8,292 nt of DNA. Origin: Methylocapsa sp. (GTDB lineage Bacteria > Pseudomonadota > Alphaproteobacteria > Rhizobiales > Beijerinckiaceae). A program made the position numbers and the translations under genes. The stretch covers positions 1-8,292 of the forward strand of contig PLUZ01000443.1 in assembly GCA_003162995.1 (NCBI GenBank). Direction: 5' to 3'. Positions 1 to 6,900 of this stretch are shown here, in pieces (positions within the stretch are counted from its first letter, which is position 1; every line of letters starts with the position of its first letter). Below the pieces are notes generated by a model. The model saw only the letters and a program-made list of their open reading frames with translations, made no database searches and was not told the origin of the DNA.

Positions 1-1
1 T

Positions 2-613
2 TGTTACGTCGCTTTCTCGAGCGGCGCGATCCAAACTCATCAGGACAGCCGTGAGCAGATTATTGAAATCATGCGCTATGCCGCCGGTTAATGCTCCAAC
101 CGCCTCCATCTTCTGTGCCTGCCTAAGCATGTCTTGGACCAATTGCCGCTCCTCGACTTCCTTTCGAAGAGCCGCCAAAGCGGCGTCCCGTTCGTTCACA
201 TGTGTCGCCATTTCTTCATTTGCCAGTCTCAGCTGCTCAGGTGAGGCAAACTGGAGTACGCGGGGGAGCAACGGCCAAAGTATAATGGCGGTGGCAACGG
301 AAGCGACTGCGGTAACGACTTTGACAAATGACTCCAATCCATAATCAGGGACCCAAAGCGTCCAAATAGACATAAAATGAGTGGTTCCGCAGGCTAGAAT
401 GAAGGCCACGAAACACCATAAAACCCATCCGAAACCAAAATCCGGCCGTCTATAGGCTATGTAAGCAAGCACGAACGGGATTGAGTAATAGGCAACTCCG
501 ATGACAGCATCGGCGGTAACACTCGTCCAGATCAATTCTGGACGCCAGAGTAAACACATGCCATGTGGTGATAAATCGTCGGAACGCAGAAGCGACGATA
601 TCAATTCCAACAC
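2..613 (-). CDS. Ethylene-receptor-like sensor histidine kinase, N-terminal part (truncated by window edge)
   Basis: Predicted membrane sensor kinase; 204 codons are visible from a GTG at 613 and the frame runs off the left edge. Residues about 16-120 form a three-helix membrane domain (helices near 32-53, 62-82, 97-116) that aligns with plant ETR1. Asp35, Tyr42, Ile45, Pro46, Ile72, Cys75 and His79 match ETR1 Asp25, Tyr32, Ile35, Pro36, Ile62, Cys65 and His69, all at an offset of exactly 10; Cys65 and His69 are the Cu(I) ligands. Lys98 matches Lys91 of helix 3. A charged, probably coiled-coil stretch (about 124-165) leads to a HisKA motif, [11 protein letters not shown], with phospho-acceptor His181. 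No GAF domain lies between, unlike ETR1. The ATPase domain and any receiver lie outside the window. An AGGGA 8 nt upstream supports the GTG; TTG at 610 is an alternative. The membrane domain is a confident call; ethylene as the ligand is inference. Confidence 0.88.
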   Translation of the reverse strand, partial: MLELISSLLRSDDLSPHGMCLLWRPELIWTSVTADAVIGVAYYSIPFVLAYIAYRRPDFGFGWVLWCFVAFILACGTTHFMSIWTLWVPDYGLESFVKVVTAVASVATAIILWPLLPRVLQFASPEQLRLANEEMATHVNERDAALAALRKEVEERQLVQDMLRQAQKMEAVGALTGGIAHDFNNLLTAVLMSLDRAARESDVT

Positions 614-661
614 GATGGATCCCTAGCTAGCTTCGTTTTATTGTCTAACAAAGGGCGGGAG

Positions 662-691
662 TTCCTAATAGGTATAAGTTCTATACAGGAA
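662..691. repeat. Nested inverted repeat upstream of the sensor kinase
   Basis: Outer arms TTCCT (662-666) and AGGAA (687-691) enclose inner arms GTATA (672-676) and TATAC (682-686), with a 5-nt centre and five unpaired bases (AATAG) on the left side. The left part also contains CCTA-A-TAGG (664-672). It lies 49-78 bp upstream of the kinase start codon, so it could be an operator for that gene or for a plus-strand transcript. There is no T-tract that would make it an intrinsic terminator. The function is inferred from position only. Confidence 0.35.
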
Positions 692-1141
692 GAACGAGCA
701 CCATGGCGTCAAATGAATTTGTTGAACGGATTCTGGCCCCTGCGTGAAACGCTCGTTGTAGACGGCAATGGGCTGAAAACGTCCCGGGATGCGGGAAAGT
801 TTCATCCGTGCATGGGATAACGTTTGATCACATTCTTATCACCACAAGCATAGCGGTCTCGATTACCGGCCCGAAGCTATTGCCCGCGCGTTAGTAACAG
901 ACCTCACGAGCTTGCTTGCTTCAATACGCCCAAGAGAGTTGATGGCGTGGATCAGTTCCTGTAGCGGCTTTGTCACATTGGCCAAGAGATTTCGGAGCCG
1001 ATTTGGCTTGGCGACGGGTGTCCTAAGGCATTGAAAAAATGGACAAACGGGCTTAGAGCGCACCGCCCTATTGACAAGTAAAACCAACGAAGGTGACTAA
1101 GCCCTCACGAGTGTTATTGCTTCTAATGCCGCGCGCCGCGA

Positions 1142-1180
1142 GCGTCGGCTCTGGGCATAGCCGGCTATTGCCCTTGACGC
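1142..1180. repeat. Long near-perfect inverted repeat downstream of pdc
   Basis: Core arms GGGCATAGCC (1153-1162) and GGCTATTGCCC (1163-1173) are complementary apart from one bulged T at 1168, with no spacer. They are framed by GCGTC (1142-1146) and GACGC (1176-1180), separated from the core by 6 and 2 unpaired bases. It sits 56-94 bp past the pdc stop codon, where it could form a strong RNA hairpin that ends or stabilises the pdc transcript. No run of T follows on the minus strand, so it is not a classic intrinsic terminator. A DNA-binding palindrome is the alternative. Confidence 0.4.
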
Positions 1181-1235
1181 TCAGGTGCAGACTATTGGTC
1201 AGGTGTCAACGGCGGAGACAAAATGTGCAGGAGTG

Positions 1236-2921
1236 CTATTGCGGCCGGGGCGGCCGAGCATTCGCTGCCGCGACCAGGCGCCCCCAGGAGATGAGGTCGG
1301 ACGTGCAATCGTCGCGATCGATGACGCATTCGATAAGCGTCGGCCCATCCCGGTTGGCAAGCGCGGCCTTGATCGCTTCGGCGAGTTCCGCGCCATTGGT
1401 GGCGCGCAGCCCTCGGCCACGACCATCCTCAGCGTTGAACGCCTCGATCAGCCCAGCATAGTCCCAGTTTTTGATGTTGTTGTAGGGGCCATCATGGATC
1501 TCGACCTCGATCGTGTAGCCATGATTGTTTATCAGGAAGATGATGACCGGCAGCTTCTGCCGGATCATCTGCGCCACCTCCTGCGCCGTGAGTTGGAAAG
1601 AGCCATCGCCGATCAAGGCAATGACCCGCCGGCTTGGCGCGCCCATCGCATAGCCGAAGGTGGCCGGCACCGACCATCCGATACTGCCCCATTGCATCTC
1701 GATCTCGAAGCGTGCTCCGCCAGGCAGCTTCAACGCCATGCCGTTAAACCAGGAATCGCCGGTCTCGGCGATGACCGTGGTGTCGGCGGTGATGAGGGGG
1801 CGGATCTGCCGGACCACCTCGGCCCGCATGAGCTTCGCATCGGGCTTCGCGGGATTTTCAGGCGGACGCTCGGATCGGATGCGCGCATATTCAATCATCG
1901 TTGCATCGCGCTTCTCGACCTTTCGGGCGAGTGCCGAAAGGAAGTCGCGCAGATGGATTTGGCTGAAATCATGCCCCTCCAGATGGACACGTTTTAGGTC
2001 AGCCGTCAGCACACCGGGGCCACTCGGCATCGCGGTCCAGCCGACCGTCGAGTAATCATTGAAGATTGTGCCGATGCAAACCACACTATCCGACCAATCG
2101 ACGATCTCGCGCACGCCAGGAGCGCTGATCTCGCCCCAATAGATGCCGACGAACTGCGGATGATCTTCCGGGAAAAAGCTCTTGGCAGCAGCCATCACCG
2201 CGACGGAACAGCCGAGCGCATCGGCAAGTGCGATCGCCTGCTTTTCCGCACCCGCAGCGCGTAGCTTGCTTCCGATCAGCAGCACCGGCTTCTGCTTCCC
2301 ACGCAGGAAGTCTGCCGCCGCCGCCACCGCGGCTTCCAGCGTCTCGCGGTCGCTTGGCTCTTTATTGATGACAGCGCTGATCGGCCCCGGCGCCGCACAA
2401 GGAGCCGCGGCGATGTTGCAAGCGATGTCAATATATGCCGGCTTCCTTTCGCGCAGCGCCGTGCGGATCGCGTAGTCGATCTGGTCAGGCGCATCGACAG
2501 CGGACGTGATGGAAACAGCAGCGCAGGTGATCTTCTTCGCTATTTCCAGCTGATACAAGAAATCGTGCGTGCCCAGCGTATGGTGCAGCACATGCTCCGT
2601 TGCCCGGTCGTTTGTGTTGGGCGCGCCAGACACCAAGATGACTGGCAGGTTCTCGGCATAGGCGCCTGCGATCGCATTGAAGGCCGAAAGCGCACCGACG
2701 CTGAAGGTAACGACGGCAGCGGCTGCGCCCTGGGCACGAGCATATCCCTCGGCACTGTAACCGCAATTCAACTCATTGGAGCAATATATCTGCTGCAGAT
2801 TTTTGTTCGTTAGGAGTTGATCGAGCAATACAAGATTGAAGTCGCCCGCAACTGCAAAATGATGTTTCAAACCTATCTGCGAAAGACGGGCCGCAAGATA
2901 GCTGCCAACAGTGTACGTCAT
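1236..2921 (-). CDS. pdc: Pyruvate decarboxylase (thiamine diphosphate-dependent)
   Basis: Cytosolic enzyme that decarboxylates pyruvate to acetaldehyde and CO2, the first step of ethanol fermentation or a route to acetate. The 561-residue product can be aligned almost end to end with Zymomonas mobilis PDC (568 aa) as I recall it. The key residues are present: Asp27 (AGDFN), the ThDP-activating Glu50 (NELNCG), the active-site pair His113-His114 (VLHH), the GDGS...NN cofactor motif ([12 protein letters not shown], then [10 protein letters not shown]) and Glu472, equivalent to Zymomonas Glu473, before IHDGPYNN. The family alternatives indolepyruvate decarboxylase and acetolactate synthase fit less well. 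The ATG at 2921 is supported by GGAGGTG (2926-2932) 4 nt upstream and by an N-terminus ([13 protein letters not shown]) matching Zymomonas. The gene follows tetR on the same strand after 309 bp, so it probably has its own promoter. No alcohol or aldehyde dehydrogenase is in the window. Confidence 0.96.
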   Translation of the reverse strand: MTYTVGSYLAARLSQIGLKHHFAVAGDFNLVLLDQLLTNKNLQQIYCSNELNCGYSAEGYARAQGAAAAVVTFSVGALSAFNAIAGAYAENLPVILVSGAPNTNDRATEHVLHHTLGTHDFLYQLEIAKKITCAAVSITSAVDAPDQIDYAIRTALRERKPAYIDIACNIAAAPCAAPGPISAVINKEPSDRETLEAAVAAAADFLRGKQKPVLLIGSKLRAAGAEKQAIALADALGCSVAVMAAAKSFFPEDHPQFVGIYWGEISAPGVREIVDWSDSVVCIGTIFNDYSTVGWTAMPSGPGVLTADLKRVHLEGHDFSQIHLRDFLSALARKVEKRDATMIEYARIRSERPPENPAKPDAKLMRAEVVRQIRPLITADTTVIAETGDSWFNGMALKLPGGARFEIEMQWGSIGWSVPATFGYAMGAPSRRVIALIGDGSFQLTAQEVAQMIRQKLPVIIFLINNHGYTIEVEIHDGPYNNIKNWDYAGLIEAFNAEDGRGRGLRATNGAELAEAIKAALANRDGPTLIECVIDRDDCTSDLISWGRLVAAANARPPRPQ

Positions 2922-3230
2922 AGAACACCTCCATATTTGTGACGCGCAGGCGTCCGGGCTTTCATTTCGGAAGATATTCGATCAGCGCGGTCCGAGAAAC
3001 GTCCTGACGACTCAATCATTTTACCAAATATAGCGCGTAACAAATCTCCTAGCACGTCGGGCTCACACCGCGGCGGCGACGTCTCCGGTGCAAATTTTCG
3101 GAATCAATGCAACGAAACGCCTGAGAACATTACGCGGCTCATGCGGCGAGAACTGCATTCCAAATTTCGGGAGCCGTTGACATGCCTTATTGCGCAACCG
3201 CTGGCGCGTTTCGCCGCCGCCTTGGTCATG
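2922..3230 (-). promoter_or_regulatory. tetR-pdc intergenic region, expected pdc promoter and leader
   Basis: These 309 bp hold no gene I can support. On the minus strand a strong ribosome site, GGAGGTG (2926-2932), precedes pdc. An AT-rich patch about 100 bp upstream of pdc contains TAAAAT (3018-3023) as a possible -10, but no good -35 stands 16-18 bp away, so the promoter is not resolved. Small dyads are CGTC-CT-GACG (3000-3009) and CACCG/CGGTG (3066-3070 with 3086-3090). The latter could be a hairpin after tetR, but no T-tract follows. Confidence 0.45.
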
Positions 3231-3878
3231 CTACTTCACCAGGCAACCGTCCAGAAACTGAGTGACCGCCGCTTCAACCATCAGGTCTATCTCGGAGGGA
3301 CCTGGCGGTTCGCGCACGCCAATCAGGCATTGCAACCGCGGGGTTCCAGACAGCATATCCAAGAAGTGGTCGGCAGCAGTGCTGCTGTCTTGCATGCGCA
3401 GCACACCCCGCTCGATCTGGCGATCGAAAAATTCGGTCAGGAAAGCCCGGCTGCGGCCAGGACCTAATTTCCAGAACCGCTCCGCGAGTTCGGGAATACG
3501 CGGAGCCTCAGCGATGACGAGCCGGTTGAGGTTCAAACACGCGGCAGAGGTCACAATGGCGAGATAGCGGACTCCGACCTCGCGCAAGACCTCGTGTGGT
3601 GCACGCGAAGCCAGCTGTTCCGGTGTCAACCCTCGAAAGATCGTCTCGCAATTCTCGCTGATGATCGCTTCGAAAAGCCCCTGCTTGCCACCAAAAAGAG
3701 CGTAGAGCGTCTGCCGCGACCCCCCGGAGCGCGCGATCACATCGTCGAGCGTGGCTTCAGCATAGCCCTTCTCCTCGAAGACCTCCCGGGCGGCCGCGAG
3801 GAAGGCATCACGGCGGGCTGCAAGGCGCTTGCCGCCGGAGCGCTCTGCACAGCTGACGTCTGTCGTGCTGGTTTTCAT
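3231..3878 (-). CDS. TetR/AcrR-family transcriptional repressor, AefR-like
   Basis: Predicted cytosolic repressor of 215 residues, a usual TetR length. Residues about 20-73 are the TetR_N DNA-binding domain: helix 1 (AAREVFEEKGYAEATLDDVI, 28-47), then the helix-turn-helix with the typical SRQTLYALFGGKQGLFEAI segment (54-72). The C-terminal ligand/dimer region has the AefR-like pattern, with LNRLVIAEAPRIPELAERF and later a conserved FLDMLSG stretch. The gene is divergent from the RND permease gene, separated by 81 bp containing a 23-bp palindrome, so control of the pump and of itself is the natural inference; the inducer is unknown. The start is ATG at 3878, 18 residues before the first helix, preceded by a weak AGG-type ribosome site. 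It lies upstream of pdc on the same strand, so read-through into pdc is possible but not shown. Confidence 0.93.
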   Translation of the reverse strand: MKTSTTDVSCAERSGGKRLAARRDAFLAAAREVFEEKGYAEATLDDVIARSGGSRQTLYALFGGKQGLFEAIISENCETIFRGLTPEQLASRAPHEVLREVGVRYLAIVTSAACLNLNRLVIAEAPRIPELAERFWKLGPGRSRAFLTEFFDRQIERGVLRMQDSSTAADHFLDMLSGTPRLQCLIGVREPPGPSEIDLMVEAAVTQFLDGCLVK

Positions 3879-3902
3879 TCACAACCTAGTGAGCGATCAA
3901 CA

Positions 3903-3932
3903 ACTGTCTTGATATGTACTGTACGAGACAGT
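3903..3932. repeat. Second, wider inverted repeat overlapping the operator
   Basis: ACTGTCT (3903-3909) and AGACAGT (3926-3932) are perfect complements 16 bp apart. The right half lies inside the 23-bp palindrome at 3914-3936, so three ACTGT/ACAGT elements occur within 30 bp. This may mean two overlapping repressor dimers, as known for some TetR-family proteins, or be a by-product of the main palindrome. Confidence 0.4.
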
Positions 3933-3937
3933 ACGTT
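3909..3937 (+). promoter_or_regulatory. Predicted sigma-70 promoter of the RND operon
   Basis: A -35-like TTGATA (3909-3914) and a -10-like TACGTT (3932-3937) are 17 bp apart and face the permease gene; the -10 lies 22 bp upstream of its start codon. The -35 is good and the -10 is weak (3 of 6 consensus positions). The spacer coincides with the palindromic operator, so bound repressor would block RNA polymerase directly. Confidence 0.5.
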
Positions 3938-3941
3938 TCAA
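3913..3941 (-). promoter_or_regulatory. Predicted sigma-70 promoter of tetR
   Basis: On the minus strand TTGAAA (3936-3941) and TACATA (3913-3918) are separated by 17 bp and point to tetR, whose start codon is 34 bp further. This overlaps the opposite-facing RND promoter almost completely, and the same palindrome fills its spacer, which implies autorepression. The -35 is good and the -10 is only a partial match. Confidence 0.5.
3914..3936. promoter_or_regulatory. Predicted TetR operator, 23-bp palindrome
   Basis: Arms ATGTACTGT (3914-3922) and ACAGTACGT (3928-3936) are complementary at 8 of 9 positions around a 5-bp centre (ACGAG); the innermost seven pairs are perfect. Size, symmetry and position between a divergent tetR and its pump genes are typical of TetR-family operators. 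It fills the spacers of both predicted promoters. Binding by this particular repressor is inference from location. Confidence 0.7.
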
Positions 3942-3949
3942 TGGCCTTT

Positions 3950-3957
3950 GGAGAGAG
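3950..3957 (+). promoter_or_regulatory. Ribosome binding site fixing the RND permease start
   Basis: GGAGAGAG ends 2 nt before the ATG at 3960, giving a workable Shine-Dalgarno match (GGAG about 6 nt from the start). It supports 3960 as the start, although the same frame stays open a further 366 bp upstream through the region antisense to tetR. Confidence 0.7.
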
Positions 3958-3959
3958 TC

Positions 3960-6900
3960 ATGGGAATCGTCGCCTTCGCGCTTCGTTACCGTCATACATT
4001 TTATGTGTTGGCCTTGATGATGCTGTTTCTCGGCGGCAGCGCGATCCTCACCGCGCCGAAAGATATTTTCCCCAACATCAACATTCCCGTCGTAACCGTG
4101 ATCTGGCAATATACCGGTTTGACGCCCGAGGAAATGGAACAGCGCGTTACCACCTACAGCGAATATTCCATCAGCTCCAATGTCAGCGATATCCGTAATA
4201 TAGAAAGCCAGACGCTGTCCGGCGTCGCGGTCGAAAAGGTTTTCTTCCAGCCGAACGTCAATGTTGATCTCGCGATCAGCCAGATCGTCTCCGCTTCAAA
4301 TGCGATTCGCTCGCTGATGCCGGTCGGCATCCAACCTCCGGTCATTGTCCAATACAATGCTTCGTCGGTTCCGGTGCTCCAACTGAGCTTGAGCTCCGAC
4401 CAGCTGAACGAGCAGCAGCTTTACGATTACGGCATCTACCGGATACGCCAGGCCCTGGCGCCGATCGCTGGCATTACGCTGCCGACCCCTTATGGCGGCA
4501 AATACCGGCAGATCATGGTTGACCTCGACCCCAACGCGCTTGCGGCGCGCGGGATCACCCCCAATGACATCGTCAACGCAGTGAATGCGCAGAGCCTGAC
4601 GCTGCCATCGGGGGATGCGAAGATGGGCGACACACAATTTATCGTGCCCGTCAACAATATGGCGCCGTCGATCGACGCCCTGAACCGAATTCCGATCAAA
4701 CAGGCCGGCGGCGCGACGATCTATCTCTCCGACGTGGCGCATGTCCGGGACGGCTGGGCCGTCCAACAGAATGTTGTGCGCACCGACGGAAATCGTTCAG
4801 TGCTTTTGACCATCATCAAGAACGGGAATGCCTCGACTCTTGACGTGGTCAACCAGGTCAAGGCGGCATTGCCGGAAATTCGGCGAGCGGCACCGCCCGG
4901 CATGAAAATCGATTTGCTGTTCGATCAATCCGTGTTCGTCAGCAACGCCATCCAAGGCGTGCTGCAGGAAGGCGCGATCGCGGCTGGCTTGACCGCTCTG
5001 ATGATGTTGATATTCCTTGGTTCCTGGCGGTCGATGCTCGTCGTCATGGTGGCAATTCCATTGTCGATCATGACGTCCATCGCGGTGCTCGCGGCACTCG
5101 GGCAGACGATCAACACAATGACTCTGGGCGGTCTTGCGCTGGCGGTCGGCATATTGGTCGACGACAGCACGGTCACGATAGAGAATACCCACCGCCTTTT
5201 GGAAGAAGGAACAGAATTCGACGAGGCGGTTTTGGAGGGTGCCGCCGGTATTGCTGTCCCGACATTGATTTCCACGCTCGCGATCTGCAGTGTGTTTGTT
5301 TCCGTGTTCTTCTTGCAGGGCGCTGCGCGCTATCTCTTCACGCCGCTAGCGATGGCGGTGGTGTTCGCCATGCTCGCCTCTTATGGCATTTCGCGCACGC
5401 TCACGCCCATCATGATCGGTCTGCTGTTGCGCAAGGAACATGAACGGCGGGACATCGAGACAGGCTGGCTATCCCGCTTCCATGCCGGTTTCAATGCACG
5501 GTTCGATCGTTTCCGCAATTTCTATGGCTGGCTGCTTGCAGGCATTTTGCGGCGGCGGATTTTGACCCCGGCGGTGGCGGGTTTGGTCGTGATCGGCGGG
5601 AGCATCTTGTTCCTCTTCGTCGGGACCGATTTCTTTCCGGGCGTCGATGCGGGCCTCATTCAATTGCATGTCCGTACCCCTGCCCGCACCCGCGTTGAGC
5701 GCACCGAACAAATATTCCAGGCGATCGAGGACAATATCCGCAAAGAGATCCCGGCTGCGGATTTGCACTTGATCCTCGATAATATCGGGCTGCCGGCACG
5801 CACCTATAACCTCGCTTTTACCGACGGCAGTACAATCGGTGTGAATGACGGCGTCATCCAGATTGAACTCGCAGAAGGCCATGCGCCGACGGCCGATATC
5901 ATCAAAAAATTGCGCGCGGAATTGGCGCACGCTTTTCCGGACGTGCTTTTCTATTTCCAGCCAGCCGATCTCGTGACGCAGGTCTTGAACTTCGGCGTGC
6001 CGACGCAGATCGATGTCCAGTTGCAAGGACAAGACCGCGAGGGAAACAAGGAGACCGCCGCCCTGCTCCAGCAAAAATTGGCAAATGTTCCGGGCCTGGT
6101 CGACGTGCATGTTCAGCAAGAGCTGAACGCACCGGAAATGATGTACACCATCGATCGCACACGCGCGCAGGAACTCGGGCTGAACATGCAGGAGGTCGCC
6201 AACAACCTCAACATCAGCCTGTCGTCATCGGAGCAAGTCTCACCCAATTTTTGGACCGATCCGCAGACGGGCATTCCCTATTTCATGGCCGTTCAAACCC
6301 CGGAATACCGGCTCACCAACAAAAATCAGCTCGACAATACGCTGCTGGCGAGCAGCACCGATGCCAACGGCACGCCTATCCCGAGCCGGCTCGGCAATAT
6401 CGCGACGGCACAGCGGGTTGCCGTTCAGTCGGTCTTCAACCAGTCCAACATTCAGCCGGTCTATGACGTCTATGGCAGCGCGCAGAATCGGGATCTCGGC
6501 AGCGCGGCGAAGGCGATTCAAAAGATCGTCGCCGAGCTTGAACCAAGACTCAAGCCCGGCAACCACATTGTCGTTCGAGGTCAGATCGAAAGCATGCAGG
6601 GTGCCTTCGGCGATCTCGGCTTAGGGCTCATGTTCGCCGCCGTCTTCGTCTACATGCTGATGGTCGTCAATTATCAGAGCTTTCTTGATCCGCTCGCCGT
6701 CATCCTGGCTTTACCGGGGGCCGGGGTGGGCATTTTGCTATTGCTGTTTGTCACGGGAACAACTCTGAGTGTGCCGTCGGTCATGGGGGCGATCATGTCG
6801 ATTGGTGTCGCCTCGGCGAACTCCATTTTGCTCGTCACTTTTGCGCGTGAGCAACGCCTGGCCGGGCACAGTGCTTTCGAGGCGGCTTTGTCGGCGGGCA

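Larger units (their letters stand above)
614..1235. other. 622-bp gap between pdc and the sensor kinase, no convincing gene
   Basis: Both flanking genes are on the minus strand, so this stretch holds the 3' side of pdc and the leader of the kinase gene. I found no RNA gene, transposase or recognisable protein. Short open frames exist on both strands (for example a 74-codon minus-strand frame at 863-1087 with a TTG start), but none has a good ribosome site or a familiar sequence. Two inverted repeats, at 662-691 and 1142-1180, are listed separately. No clear sigma-70 promoter for the kinase was identified. The stretch may include decayed coding sequence, but I could not identify a parent gene. 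Confidence 0.6.

Noticed and set aside
51..344. 97-codon plus-strand frame in the kinase region
   Set aside because: Antisense to the HisKA and coiled-coil part of the kinase, whose minus-strand protein is clearly real.
863..1087. 74-codon minus-strand frame in the 622-bp gap
   Set aside because: It has a TTG start without a clear ribosome site and an unfamiliar sequence; the opposite strand is equally open, so coding cannot be supported.
1170..1240. Plus-strand stretch reading ALDAQVQTIGQVSTAETK, faintly like an EmrA/HlyD hairpin
   Set aside because: Too short, preceded by a stop and running antisense into pdc; the resemblance is probably chance.
1185..1997. 270-codon open frame on the plus strand
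   Set aside because: It lies almost wholly antisense to the catalytic C-terminal half of pdc, a common by-product of GC-rich coding sequence, and resembles no family I know.
3190..3210. GCGC...GCGC hairpin downstream of tetR as a terminator
   Set aside because: Only four self-complementary base pairs and no following T-run on the minus strand.
3594..3959. In-frame extension of the RND permease by 122 codons upstream
   Set aside because: It runs antisense through tetR and across the operator, has no transporter-like sequence, and the ATG at 3960 has a ribosome site and gives a normal RND N-terminus.
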